A program made the position numbers and the translations under genes. DNA of 60,232 bases from Gammaproteobacteria bacterium (GTDB lineage: Bacteria; Pseudomonadota; Gammaproteobacteria; Pseudomonadales; Pseudohongiellaceae). Under the pieces are notes generated by a model. The model searched no databases. It saw only the letters and a program-made list of their open reading frames with translations, and was not told the DNA's origin. Positions 17,489 through 26,355 of this stretch are shown piece after piece. Each line of letters starts with the position of its first letter. Position 1 is the stretch's first letter. The stretch is taken from assembly GCA_024644515.1 (NCBI GenBank), contig JAHEHN010000002.1:1-60232 (forward strand). The letters are read 5' to 3'.

Positions 17489-18229
17489 TTATTTTGCCGC
17501 GTGGCAAATTGATCGCAGCTGTTCGTGGTCGTTGATATGAATTTCGCGTCCGTCGACTTTGATCAGTCCTTCTTTTTGCAGGCGGCTGAAAGTACGACTT
17601 ACGGTTTCGATAGTCAGCCCAAGGAAATTACCTATATCCATTCTGGACATGGGCAGTCTTAGTGAATTGGGTGACAAGTTGCGTCGGCCAAAGCGTCTGG
17701 ACAGACTAATTAGCAAGGTGGCTACCCGACCTTCGGCATTTTTCTTGCTCAGGGTTAACATCATCTGGTGATCAGCTTCTATTTGCTGGCTCATCAGCTG
17801 GAAGAAGTGGCGCTGTAAAACCGGGATCTGCAGTGACAGCTCTTCAATTCTTTCAAAGGGAATTTCACAAACGGTTGAGGTCTCCATGGCCATAACATTA
17901 CAACCATGTTTTTCGGTACCAATACCGTCAAAGCCGAGGATTTCACCAGGCAGGTAAAAGCCTGTCATCTGCTCAACACCATCGTCATCAAGCAGGTAGG
18001 TTTTTATCGAGCCCGAGCGCACAGCAAAAATAGAAGTGAAACCATCCCCGGTCCTGTAAATATGTTCTCCGGCCTGGATCGGACGACTGCGTTTGATAAT
18101 GTTATCAACCTTGTCGATATCCTTGATGTCCATCGCAATGGGTAGACACAAGCCCTTGAGATTGCAGTCAGAACAGGACGACTGGATAAAACCATGGCTA
18201 CAGGCAATATTGTAAGGATCAGTTGTAAT
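17489..18229 (-). CDS. anr: Fnr/Anr-type oxygen-sensing transcription regulator
   Basis: Conventional starts allow only a 220-residue frame from TTG 18151, which would omit the Fe-S ligands. The same frame is open 28 codons further and encodes CSDCNLKGLC, the C-x2-C-x5-C ligand motif (Cys19, 22, 28 if counted from the ATT at 18229). The fourth ligand is in TSTVCEIPFE (Cys121; 122 in E. coli FNR). No ATG, GTG or TTG precedes the motif before the TAA, so I place the start at ATT 18229, behind GGAAG, giving 246 residues, close to the usual 244-250. Domains: Fe-S segment, cNMP-like sensor, dimer helix, then HTH with ETVSRTFSR, the E-x-x-S-R pattern that reads TTGAT half-sites. The [4Fe-4S] cluster senses oxygen. 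The start codon remains uncertain. Confidence 0.85.
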   Translation of the reverse strand: MTTDPYNIACSHGFIQSSCSDCNLKGLCLPIAMDIKDIDKVDNIIKRSRPIQAGEHIYRTGDGFTSIFAVRSGSIKTYLLDDDGVEQMTGFYLPGEILGFDGIGTEKHGCNVMAMETSTVCEIPFERIEELSLQIPVLQRHFFQLMSQQIEADHQMMLTLSKKNAEGRVATLLISLSRRFGRRNLSPNSLRLPMSRMDIGNFLGLTIETVSRTFSRLQKEGLIKVDGREIHINDHEQLRSICHAAK

Positions 18230-18350
18230 AGGTCTTCCAAAAAATTAGTTTGGCTAATGTACTTGAAAGTCAGGAATTTTAAATAGTGCGCTAAGTTATT
18301 GTTATTTATCCATTATGGCTGACCCGGAAAGGATTAGTAACAGCACTTTT

Positions 18351-19541
18351 TCAACCTGGAGCAAGGGGGATTCTGTTTTCGGGCATGTGCTCATCAGGCA
18401 TAAATTCCGCCAGTACATTGTTGAGGAAATTATAACCTTTGTCGGTGGTGGCCAGATTTTCTTTTTTGAGCAGGCCGGCATGTCGTAATCGCTGCAGGGA
18501 ACCTGCAATGTCACTGATCGGCAGACCGGTGCGCTGCTCATAAAGGCTTTCTTCAGTGCCTGCACTCAGGCGTAATGCATTCATCATAAATTCAATAGGA
18601 AGCTCAGCCGGGGAAATCGTTTCGCTACCGGCCAGGGTGTTATCGACATGTTCCAGGTAACTGGCAGGCTGCCTGATTTTTCGAGTTCTGACAATTCGCT
18701 GTTCTGCGGGCAGGGTAATTTTGCCATGGGCGCCGGCGCCGATCCCCAGATAGTCTCCAAAACGCCAGTAATTCAGATTGTGGAGTGATTGTTTATTCGG
18801 TTTGCTGTAAGCAGACACTTCGTAGCGCGAAAATCCCTGCCGGGATAATAATTCCACACCAGCTTCCTGCATATCACCTAGCAAATCATCTTCGGGTAAT
18901 GCCGGCGGTTTGCTGTAAAACACGGTATTGGGCTCGATGGTAAGCTGATACCAGCTCAGATGCTCAGGTTCAACAGCCAGCGCGGCGCGCAGGTCGGCCA
19001 GTGCTTCATCTATACCCTGTTGTGGTAAACCAAACATCAGGTCCAGATTGAAATTGTCGAAGCCGGCGGCTCTGACATTGGCGGCGGCGGTCAACGCTTC
19101 CGTATCATCATGGACACGACCCAGTGCCAGCAGGTATTTTTTGTTGAAACTCTGAATGCCAAGGGACATCCGGTTAATGCCCGCATGACGAAAATCCCGA
19201 AACTTTTCCATTTCAAAGGTGCCGGGATTGGCTTCCATGGTAATTTCCAATGTTCCTGAAAAATGCAGTTGTTCTGAGATACCGGCGAGGAGTTTTTCAA
19301 TACTTTTTGGAGAAAACAGACTGGGAGTGCCACCGCCAATAAAAATAGAAGTCAGTTCCCGATTCTGAACCCAGGGCAGGTCGCGCTTGAGGTCGGCAAG
19401 CAGACTATCGACATAGGCTTGCTCAGGTAATTCGCCCTGAAAAGCATGGGAGTTAAAGTCGCAGTAAGGACATTTTTTAAGACACCAGGGGATATGAATA
19501 TAAAGTGATAATGGTGGTAGTAAAAGTTGCGCCCGCTTCAT
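18351..19541 (-). CDS. hemW: haem chaperone HemW (radical SAM, HemN-like)
   Basis: 396 residues from the ATG at 19541, which overlaps the rdgB stop as ATGA. The frame is open to 19631, but the overlap and family N-terminus favour 19541. The radical-SAM cluster motif is C20-x3-C24-x2-C27 (IPWCLKKCPYCDFNSH), the HemW form lacking the extra Cys of true HemN. IFIGGGTPSLFS, TMEANPGTFE, RMSLGIQSF and NLDLMFGLPQQ follow, then the HemN C-terminal domain. HemW binds haem and delivers it to respiratory enzymes. Order hemW-rdgB-DUF4426-metW-metX matches Pseudomonas. Confidence 0.93.
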   Translation of the reverse strand: MKRAQLLLPPLSLYIHIPWCLKKCPYCDFNSHAFQGELPEQAYVDSLLADLKRDLPWVQNRELTSIFIGGGTPSLFSPKSIEKLLAGISEQLHFSGTLEITMEANPGTFEMEKFRDFRHAGINRMSLGIQSFNKKYLLALGRVHDDTEALTAAANVRAAGFDNFNLDLMFGLPQQGIDEALADLRAALAVEPEHLSWYQLTIEPNTVFYSKPPALPEDDLLGDMQEAGVELLSRQGFSRYEVSAYSKPNKQSLHNLNYWRFGDYLGIGAGAHGKITLPAEQRIVRTRKIRQPASYLEHVDNTLAGSETISPAELPIEFMMNALRLSAGTEESLYEQRTGLPISDIAGSLQRLRHAGLLKKENLATTDKGYNFLNNVLAEFMPDEHMPENRIPLAPG

Positions 19542-20149
19542 GCCGGTAGGCAGGCCAGCAGTTTTTGCAGAGCCTGAGAGCGATGGCTGATGGTATTTTT
19601 TACCAAAGGATCCAGCTCTGCCGATGCACATTCATGGGAGGGGACATAAAAAAGCGGATCATAACCAAAGCCATTGCTGCCCACTTCGCTGAACATAATG
19701 CGTCCTTCCCAGGTTCCCTGACAAATCAGCGGCATGGGATCTTGCGGAAAACGGACCAGAGCAATACAGCATTGGAAGCGGGCACCCCTGTCAGCTTCGG
19801 CAACCTGCTCCAGGTTTGCCAGCAACAGGGCGTTGTTAGCGGCATCGTTTTTTTCACGACCTTCGTTGAGTCCGGCATAACGCGCGGAGAATATGCCGGG
19901 CTCCCCATTCAGTGCATCCACTTCAAGTCCGGAATCATCCGCCAGTGCCGCCATACCCGTATGCTTGCTGGCATGGCGCGCTTTGATAATAGCGTTTTCA
20001 ACAAAGCTCAGTCCATCTTCCACGGCATCCTCTATCTCAAATTCAGATTGGGGAATGAGCTCGATATTTCTGGGCGCCAGTATATCCTGCAATTCTTTCA
20101 GCTTGGCGCTGTTGCTGCTGGCCAGTACGATTTTATCCAGAGGAATCAT
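19538..20149 (-). CDS. rdgB: dITP/XTP pyrophosphatase
   Basis: 203 residues of the Ham1/RdgB family, which hydrolyse non-canonical purine triphosphates (dITP, XTP) to monophosphates and so keep them out of DNA. Family motifs: VLASSNSAKLKELQDIL (about 8-24), DDSGLEVDALNGEPGIFSAR (about 71-90), the basic-rich GRIMFSEVGSNGFGYDPLF and a final NTISHRSQALQKL (S-H-R). Its stop overlaps the hemW start by four bases and the DUF4426 gene ends 18 bases upstream. Confidence 0.95.
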   Translation of the reverse strand: MIPLDKIVLASSNSAKLKELQDILAPRNIELIPQSEFEIEDAVEDGLSFVENAIIKARHASKHTGMAALADDSGLEVDALNGEPGIFSARYAGLNEGREKNDAANNALLLANLEQVAEADRGARFQCCIALVRFPQDPMPLICQGTWEGRIMFSEVGSNGFGYDPLFYVPSHECASAELDPLVKNTISHRSQALQKLLACLPA

Positions 20150-20167
20150 GTGCTGCCTGTTGCCTGC

Positions 20168-20620
20168 TTAATTATTGTAGACCCGGGTTTCCCAGGAAAT
20201 TTCATGGACAGAACCGCTGTTTTCCGGCTCGACCTCAAGGCGAAAACGTATAATTTCTGCATTGGAATATTCAAACTCGCCAATGTAATAAATAGCCTTT
20301 TCTTCGCGGATCTCCCTGAATGCCAGATCGCCAACCTGTCCTAGCAGATTGCGCTTGCCGCCACTGACGCTGGCCGCCACTGCCTGCATCGTGCCATCAG
20401 CCTGTTTTTTCATAACACTGATATTCAGGAAAGCACGCCTGTCACTGCGCACAATGCCATACTGACGGGCGATGTCTGCCTTGAGAAAGGTACTGTTAAC
20501 TGCCTGGTAATACACCGTGTAGTCGCCGAAGTTTTCTGATTCCGCCAAGGCATTACCAGACAGCAATCCCAGCCACGGAACTAACAGTATGAATGTTATT
20601 TTTTTTACAAAATTGAGCAT
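20168..20620 (-). CDS. DUF4426 periplasmic protein
   Basis: 150 residues with a cleavable signal peptide (basic MLNFVKK, hydrophobic core, cleavage likely after ALA near residue 27). The mature region matches DUF4426: NFGDYTVYYQAVNSTFL, YGIVRSDRRAFLNISV and a final HEISWETRVYNN, a beta-rich domain. The same family sits at this place between metW and rdgB in Pseudomonas. The function is unknown. It begins three bases after metW ends, so it belongs to the metX-metW transcript. Confidence 0.88.
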   Translation of the reverse strand: MLNFVKKITFILLVPWLGLLSGNALAESENFGDYTVYYQAVNSTFLKADIARQYGIVRSDRRAFLNISVMKKQADGTMQAVAASVSGGKRNLLGQVGDLAFREIREEKAIYYIGEFEYSNAEIIRFRLEVEPENSGSVHEISWETRVYNN

Positions 20621-20623
20621 GGT

Positions 20624-21214
20624 TCAGCGCGTGAAATGATAGATGGCATTGATTCCGAACAGGTTTGGGTTCAGATTCATCAAAAAGCTGCTGCGGTGAT
20701 TAAAATCCACCACAGTCTTATGCAGGATGGTGATATTGCGCTCTTCGCAAAGGGTATCAAAATCCTTGATGGTGCAATGATGGATATTGGGAGTGTCATA
20801 CCACTCATAGGGCAGTGCACTGGACTGCGGCATATTGCCCTGGCTGACCAGTTTTAGCCGATGTCGCCAGTAAGCAAAATTCGGAAATGTGATAATGCAT
20901 TTTTTGCCGATGCGCAGCATTTCTTCCACCAGAATATCCGGTCGCTCCACAGTCTGCAGTGTCTGGGCAAGCAGCACCGTATCGAAACTGTCGGATCTGA
21001 AATTGGCAAGGCTTTTATTCATGTCCTGCTCAATGACATTAACACCGGCCTGCAGACAAAGGTTGATATTGTCGGGGTCAATTTCCAGTCCACAGTCGAA
21101 TATGTTTTTCTCACTTTTAAGATGTGCCAGGAATGAGCCATCACCACAGCCCAGATCAAGCACCCGCATATCCGGCTCTATCCATTGCTGAATGATTTTC
21201 AGATCAGCCCGCAT
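20624..21214 (-). CDS. metW: MetW methionine-biosynthesis methyltransferase-like protein
   Basis: 196 residues with a class I SAM-methyltransferase fold: [15 protein letters not shown] (motif I, about 19-33), [22 protein letters not shown] and the MetW-typical [14 protein letters not shown], then [19 protein letters not shown]. In many proteobacteria MetW associates with MetX and supports its acyltransferase activity. The gene overlaps the end of metX by 11 bases, as expected for translational coupling. Confidence 0.95.
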   Translation of the reverse strand: MRADLKIIQQWIEPDMRVLDLGCGDGSFLAHLKSEKNIFDCGLEIDPDNINLCLQAGVNVIEQDMNKSLANFRSDSFDTVLLAQTLQTVERPDILVEEMLRIGKKCIITFPNFAYWRHRLKLVSQGNMPQSSALPYEWYDTPNIHHCTIKDFDTLCEERNITILHKTVVDFNHRSSFLMNLNPNLFGINAIYHFTR

Positions 21215-22409
21215 CTGGTTTGCCCTCCTTGCCGGATATCTCTTCTATCACGCATCCAAGATAGGATTTAAGCGCCTGGATATAGCGGGGAATGGGCATA
21301 AGAAAGGCATCATGGCCCTGATCGGCTTCGACTTCGAGATAGCTTACCTGTTTTTCAGCTTTAAGCAGGGTATTAACGATCTCCCGGGATCTTTCAGGTG
21401 GAAAGCGCCAGTCACTGGTAAAGGAGATCACCAGAAATTTGCACTGGCTGTCCACAAATGCCTTGCTCAGATCAAAATTGTAATCCACAGCGGGATCAAA
21501 ATAGTCGAGAGTTTTGGTAATCAACAGATAACTATTGGCATCAAAACTGTGAGAGAAAGTTTCGCCTTTATATTTCAGGTAGCTTTCAACCTGGAAATCC
21601 ACGTCATAGCTGAAATTCAGTTTTCCCGAGCGCAGGTCGCGACCAAAGTTGCCTTCAATGGCATCCTTGCCGAATTTGTCGCGCATGGCATTATCGGAAA
21701 GGTAGGTCACATGCCCAATCATGCGTGCCAGCATCAGCCCGCGTTTTGGGTAGGTGTTGAAATCATAGTAACGGCCGGCATGGAAATCCGGATCATTGGT
21801 TATGGATTGGCGTGCAATCTCATTAAAAGCAATATTTTGCGCAGACAATTTTGGTGCCGCCGCAATAATAATGGCATGGCCAAGTCTGTCGGGATAGGAA
21901 ATAGCCCAGCGCATTACCTGCATGCCGCCCAGACTGCCGCCAATGACAGCGGCCCATTTATGGATGCCGAGCCGGTCAGCCAGACGTGCCTGGCTTTTAA
22001 CCCAGTCACGCACCGTAATTATAGGAAAATCCGGTCCGAATGGTTTGCCGGTAGCCGGGTCAACTGATGACGGTCCGGTACTGCCTGCGCAACCACCAAG
22101 ATTGTTCAGACTAACAATAAAGAAATGATTGGTATCAAAGGCTTTACCCGGGCCAATACAACAATCCCACCAACCGGGCTTTTCTTTTTCATCATCAGGG
22201 TTGTGATAGCCGGCAGCATGATGATCGCCACTAAGGGCATGGCAAACCAGGATGGCATTGGATTTATCCGCGTTCAGTTCGCCATAGGTTTCCACCATCA
22301 GGTCATACTGTTCGATCACACGCCCGCTGCGCAGTTCCAGTGGCTCATCAAAATGAAAGAGCTCCGGAGACACGATGCCGACAGAATCTGCTGGAATGCG
22401 TTTTGCCAT
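21204..22409 (-). CDS. metX: homoserine O-acyltransferase
   Basis: 401-residue alpha/beta hydrolase-fold enzyme. The nucleophile Ser lies in [12 protein letters not shown], the Asp in [13 protein letters not shown] and the His in [10 protein letters not shown], all present. [19 protein letters not shown] is the family oxyanion/substrate segment. It acylates homoserine, the first step towards methionine. Pseudomonas-type MetX proteins paired with MetW often use succinyl-CoA, whereas the MetY in this window prefers O-acetylhomoserine, so acyl donor specificity cannot be fixed here. It heads the metX-metW-DUF4426-rdgB-hemW run. Confidence 0.93.
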   Translation of the reverse strand: MAKRIPADSVGIVSPELFHFDEPLELRSGRVIEQYDLMVETYGELNADKSNAILVCHALSGDHHAAGYHNPDDEKEKPGWWDCCIGPGKAFDTNHFFIVSLNNLGGCAGSTGPSSVDPATGKPFGPDFPIITVRDWVKSQARLADRLGIHKWAAVIGGSLGGMQVMRWAISYPDRLGHAIIIAAAPKLSAQNIAFNEIARQSITNDPDFHAGRYYDFNTYPKRGLMLARMIGHVTYLSDNAMRDKFGKDAIEGNFGRDLRSGKLNFSYDVDFQVESYLKYKGETFSHSFDANSYLLITKTLDYFDPAVDYNFDLSKAFVDSQCKFLVISFTSDWRFPPERSREIVNTLLKAEKQVSYLEVEADQGHDAFLMPIPRYIQALKSYLGCVIEEISGKEGKPDAG

Positions 22410-22494
22410 TCTTTAAAAATACAAAGTTAAAATCTAAAGTTAATAAAAGAGTAAATAAAAAAGCGAAAATTATCAGTATGATTTTATTATCTGT

Positions 22495-23097
22495 TTATAT
22501 ACCGATGACATACATTGCCGCTTGTGCGCTTAATCGCAAGCCCTGTCTTAACGTTCCCACCACCATTATTTCCACCACCTGAATGGAAAGAAAAATAAAT
22601 ATAGGTGAAAAATCAAGGCCACCCATGGGTGGAATGACTTTTCGGAACAGTGACTGCAGAGGCTCCAGCATCTGTTGCACCAGCATTAGAGCCGGATTGC
22701 CGCTGTGAGGTGCTACCCAGCTGGCAATTATAGAGATTAACAAACCCCAGAAATAAATTTTCAGAATCAGTGACAGCATGCCCAGGAATGACCAGCTCAG
22801 CAAGGTACCGATACCGGGAATTACAAAGCCCGCGGAAAAGATCATCAGCGTTGTTGCCAGGGTACTGATCACCAGTGTCAGCAGTAACGAGGCAATATCA
22901 AAATTCCGCCAGGACGGAATGATGCGTCGTGCAGGATTCAGAATGGGACTCGTCATTCTTACCAGAGACTGGGTGACGGGATTATAAAAATCTGCCCGGC
23001 TGGCCTGTAATAAAAACCGCAGTAACAATGCGAGTACTATTAACCCGCCCAGGGTATTTACCAGCAATATAATGACCTGACCTACAGATGATGACAT
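22495..23097 (-). CDS. YggT-family membrane protein
   Basis: 200 residues made of two YggT repeats, each about 80-90 residues. In both, a membrane helix pair ends in a short soluble loop: FYNPVTQSLVRMTSPILNPA in the first and NPALMLVQQMLEPLQSLFRK in the second, with VIPPMGGLDFSPI after it. YggT proteins are inner-membrane proteins linked by synteny to proC and yggS, as here (proC starts upstream, 30 bases away). The molecular role is poorly known; osmotic or division-related roles have been proposed for relatives. Confidence 0.9.
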   Translation of the reverse strand: MSSSVGQVIILLVNTLGGLIVLALLLRFLLQASRADFYNPVTQSLVRMTSPILNPARRIIPSWRNFDIASLLLTLVISTLATTLMIFSAGFVIPGIGTLLSWSFLGMLSLILKIYFWGLLISIIASWVAPHSGNPALMLVQQMLEPLQSLFRKVIPPMGGLDFSPIFIFLSIQVVEIMVVGTLRQGLRLSAQAAMYVIGI

Positions 23098-23127
23098 TTA
23101 TCTTTCCTGACTACTGAGTAATTCTTT

Positions 23128-23973
23128 TTACGTGGCTGGCTTGACCGTTGCCGGTTCAGCTGCCGCCAGTTCGCGTGAACGATCAGCTGCTTTTTCCAGC
23201 GCGCGGCCAACCATAGCATTGAAATCTTCCGATGCAAACTGCTGCAGGGCAGCTTCTGTCGTGCCGCCGGGAGAAGTTACGCGACGGCGTAATTCCGAGA
23301 CATCAACATCGCTGGACTGTGCCAGCCGGGCTGCTCCCAAGGCTGTTTGCTGACACAGCAGCTCTGCTGTTCTGGCGTCCAGTCCAAGACTGACGGCCGC
23401 TTCCTGCATGGCTTCCATAAGCAGGAAAAAATAGGCCGGACCGGAACCGGATAAGGCTGTTACTGCATCCATATCAGCTTCCTTTTCCAGCCAGCAGACG
23501 ATACCTACCGCACTCAACAGATTTTCAGCAGCAGATTTTTGCAAGTCAGAGCAATGGTGGTTGGAAAAAAGGGCGCTGGCACCGGTCTGCACCAGGGCTG
23601 GCGTATTGGGCATGCATCTTACAATGGCCTGTTTTGGGTGACTCCAGTGCTGCAGGGAGTCCATGGCAACACCGGCGGCAATGGAAACCAGTAAACAATC
23701 ATTGGTGCAGAGGGTATCGTGAAGTGGTTTTAGTACATCAGCGAGCCCCTGCGGCTTGACAGCGAGGATTACCGTGGAGGAATTACTGATTATCGTCTTG
23801 TTGTCAGTGCTGGTATTGATTCCCTTGTTGGCAAGGGCGGCCAGCGTCTCGGTATTGGTATCCGAAGCATGGATTTGTTCGGGTTGCCAGCCATTGGCAA
23901 GCAGGCCATCAATGAGCGCGCTTGCCATGTTGCCGGCGCCGATAAAACCGATAGTTAAATTTTCTTCAGACAT
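23128..23973 (-). CDS. proC: pyrroline-5-carboxylate reductase
   Basis: 281 residues. The N-terminal Rossmann fold binds NAD(P)H (IGFIGAGNMASALIDGLL, about 8-25), followed by VILAVKPQGLADVL and the dimerisation domain with the family signature DAVTALSGSGPAYFFLLMEA and RRRVTSPGGTTEAAL. It reduces pyrroline-5-carboxylate to proline. The C-terminal tail (AAAEPATVKPAT) is Ala/Pro-rich and longer than usual. It lies between yggT and yggS on the same strand. Confidence 0.95.
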   Translation of the reverse strand: MSEENLTIGFIGAGNMASALIDGLLANGWQPEQIHASDTNTETLAALANKGINTSTDNKTIISNSSTVILAVKPQGLADVLKPLHDTLCTNDCLLVSIAAGVAMDSLQHWSHPKQAIVRCMPNTPALVQTGASALFSNHHCSDLQKSAAENLLSAVGIVCWLEKEADMDAVTALSGSGPAYFFLLMEAMQEAAVSLGLDARTAELLCQQTALGAARLAQSSDVDVSELRRRVTSPGGTTEAALQQFASEDFNAMVGRALEKAADRSRELAAAEPATVKPAT

Positions 23974-24039
23974 CTGGCGATTGTACCTTAAAGACCCGAT
24001 AAAGCCTTATTAGTGTGGCAGTTTTACACATTTTGAATA

Positions 24040-24735
24040 TCAGCGTGCTTCCCGGGGGCCAAAAATATCCGTGCCGATACGGATCATGGTGGCACCTTCG
24101 GCGATAGCCGCTTCAAAATCATTACTCATGCCCATGGATAGGTGCTGACACTGATCCAGGCCTTGGGCAAGCAGGTTGTCCCTGGCTTCACGAAGACGTC
24201 TGAAATTATCCCTTTGTATTGTTTTATCATTGCTTGCCGCGGGAATCGCCATCAAGCCTGACAGCACCAGGTTAGGTAACGACTCTACTGTATTGGCAAG
24301 CGCCTCAAGCTCATTCACACTGACACCAGCCTTGCTGTCTTCATTGCTTATATTTACCTGTAACATGATATTGAGCCCAGGCAAGCTCGAGGGGCGCTGA
24401 TCATTCAGGCGTTGCGCTATTTTTAGTCTATCCACACTATGAACCCACTGAAATGACTCGGCTATTGCTCGGGTTTTATTGGACTGGATAGGGCCAATGA
24501 AATGCCAGTGTAGTGGCAGGTCTTTCAGGGCATCGATTTTCTCCAGTGCCTCCTGCAGGTAGTTTTCTCCGAAATGCGTTTGGCCCGCCTGGTAAGCGAT
24601 TTTTACTTTATCGGCACCATGAGTTTTGCTGACGGCGATCAATTGCACAGCCTTATCACTTCGCCCATACTTTTCTCCATAGAGTGAAATCAGTTGGCGA
24701 ACTTTTTCCAGGTTTTCTGGTATGCTCAATGACAT
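24040..24735 (-). CDS. PLP homeostasis protein (YggS/PLPBP family)
   Basis: 231 residues, an alanine-racemase-N-fold protein that binds pyridoxal phosphate. The PLP Lys is in LIAVSKTHGADKV (about residue 36). HFGENYLQEALEKI, LPLHWHFIGPIQSNKTR and the phosphate-binding LSMGMSNDFEAAIAEGATMIRIGT are all present. The family buffers PLP and affects amino-acid pools; no catalytic reaction is known. It starts divergently from pilT with about 45 bases between. Confidence 0.93.
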   Translation of the reverse strand: MSLSIPENLEKVRQLISLYGEKYGRSDKAVQLIAVSKTHGADKVKIAYQAGQTHFGENYLQEALEKIDALKDLPLHWHFIGPIQSNKTRAIAESFQWVHSVDRLKIAQRLNDQRPSSLPGLNIMLQVNISNEDSKAGVSVNELEALANTVESLPNLVLSGLMAIPAASNDKTIQRDNFRRLREARDNLLAQGLDQCQHLSMGMSNDFEAAIAEGATMIRIGTDIFGPREAR

Positions 24736-24781
24736 ATTTTTTTCCTTCAGAAGGTTCCGATTATAGGGGGTATAAAACCAG

Positions 24782-25816
24782 ATGAATATTCAGGAATTAC
24801 TTAACTTCAGCGTACAGCAAGGCTCATCTGACCTGCATATTACCGCTGGCATGCCACCCCTTATACGTGTTGATGGTGATATTCGCCGTATCAATGTATA
24901 CCCAATGGATCACAAGGAAGTTCATGGGCTTATTTATGAAATCATGAACGACAGGCAGCGCAAGGATTATGAGGAGCATCTTGAGTCAGATTTCTCGTTT
25001 GAAGTTCCCGGTCTGGCCCGTTTCAGGGTCAACGCCTTTGTTCAGAATCGCGGCGCGGCCGCCGTTTTCCGAACCATTCCTTCCAAGGTGCTCACCATGT
25101 AACAGCTTGGCATGGGCAAGGTGTTTGAAGATATCTCCAACAATCCCCGTGGCCTGATTGCGGTAACCGGGCCTACAGGTTCCGGTAAAAGTACTACCAT
25201 GGCAGCAATGATCGACTATATTAACTCTACCAAGTATGAGCATATCCTGACCATTGAAGATCCCATAGAATTCGTTCATGAAAGCAAGAAGTCGCTGATC
25301 AACCAGCGTGAAGTTCATCGGGATACCCATGGCTTTAATGAAGCTCTGCGCTCAGCCTTGCGTGAAGACCCTGACATTATTCTGGTTGGTGAATTGCGTG
25401 ACCTGGAAACTATTCGCCTGGCATTAACTGCTGCAGAAACCGGTCACCTTGTCTTCGGTACCCTGCATACGACGTCTGCTGCCAAAACTATCGACAGGAT
25501 CGTGGACGTATTTCCGGCTGCAGAAAAAAGTATGGTGCGTTCGATGCTCTCTGAATCATTGCAGGCGGTTGTCAGTCAGACCTTGGTGAAAAAAGTTGGT
25601 GGTGGTCGAGTAGCAGCCCATGAGATTATGATCGGTACATCGGCTATTCGAAATCTGATCAGGGAAGACAAGATTGCCCAGATGTATTCTGCGATCCAGA
25701 CCGGACAGTCAGTAGGCATGCAGACTTTGGACCAGTGCTTAAAACAACTGGTTGCCAAAGGACTGGTTGATCGTCAGGAAGCGAAATCCAAAGCCAAGGA
25801 CGGTAATCAGATCTAG
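24782..25816 (+). pseudogene. pilT: PilT twitching-motility ATPase, interrupted by an in-frame TAA
   Basis: Read through, the frame gives 344 codons, the usual PilT length. Codon 107 is TAA (25100-25102), in the context KVLTM-stop-QLGMGKVF, where homologues carry Glu; one G-to-T change (GAA to TAA) would explain it. Everything else looks intact: N-terminal PAS-like domain (1-106), Walker A GPTGSGKST (about 130-138), Asp box (EDPIEFVH), Walker B (DPDIILVGELRD), His box and C-terminal helices. A restart at ATG 25112 would yield a 234-residue ATPase domain without the N-terminal domain, which is unlikely to work normally. PilT powers type IV pilus retraction. pilU, usually next, is absent. Confidence 0.9.
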
Positions 25817-25833
25817 CCCCGGTTACTGGCTAT

Positions 25834-25870
25834 TGGCGCCGTTTATTTTCAGGCGGCGCTGATCTTTTTT
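25834..25870 (+). terminator. intrinsic terminator after pilT
   Basis: TGGCGCCG (25834-25841) pairs with CGGCGCTG (25854-25861) in six Watson-Crick and two G-T pairs around a 12-base loop. TTTTTT follows at 25865-25870. It sits 18 bases after the pilT stop, before the convergent ruvX. Confidence 0.75.
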
Positions 25871-25875
25871 CTGCC

Positions 25876-26313
25876 TTAACTTGATCTTTCATTCAAAAAA
25901 GATTCAAGAATCAGTTGCGCAGCCAGACTGTCGACTTCCGAGCGTTCATCAAACCTTTTCCCGGCTGCTTCAGCATTGGCTCTGCCAATTTCCCTGGCTT
26001 CACGCGTACTAAGGCGTTCATCCATCTTGAAACAGGGCAGCTTGAATCTTGCTTCCAGTTGGTTGATAAAGCGACCAGCTTTTTTTGTCATTTCGTTGCT
26101 GGTGCCATCCATATTGAATGGCATGCCAATGACCAGCGCATCGGGTTTCCACTGGCTGACTACCTGTGCCAGTTCATTCCAGTCGGGAATACCCTGCCTG
26201 GCCTTGATAAGCGGCAAAGGCGATGCGGTGAGGGTCACAGTCTGCCCCACAGCCAGCCCCATTTTTTGAGTGCCGAAATCAATGCAGAGCAGAGTTGTAA
26301 TTGCTGAGTTCAG
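25876..26313 (-). CDS. ruvX: RuvX/YqgF Holliday-junction resolvase-like RNase H-fold protein
   Basis: The conserved N-terminus LLCIDFGTQKMGLAVGQ, with the catalytic Asp, lies upstream of the first usable ATG (26262, the M of KMGLAVG). An ATG start would delete that strand. The frame is open further and has no ATG, GTG or TTG before it. A CTG at 26313 stands seven bases after AGGAA, and I take it as the start: 145 residues, the normal length. Further motifs are VIGMPFNMDGTSNEMT and the second acidic site DERLSTREA, then DSLAAQLILESFL. The family acts on 16S rRNA 5'-end maturation and/or Holliday junctions. yqgE ends about 40 bases upstream. Confidence 0.85.
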   Translation of the reverse strand: MNSAITTLLCIDFGTQKMGLAVGQTVTLTASPLPLIKARQGIPDWNELAQVVSQWKPDALVIGMPFNMDGTSNEMTKKAGRFINQLEARFKLPCFKMDERLSTREAREIGRANAEAAGKRFDERSEVDSLAAQLILESFLNERSS

Positions 26314-26355
26314 AAGCTTTTTCCTGTTTATGAGCGGAATTTACTTTCCGGAAAA

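Noticed and set aside
25100-25102. Programmed readthrough or recoding at the pilT stop
   Set aside because: The codon is TAA, with no nearby recoding signal seen; a simple nonsense mutation or sequencing error is more likely.
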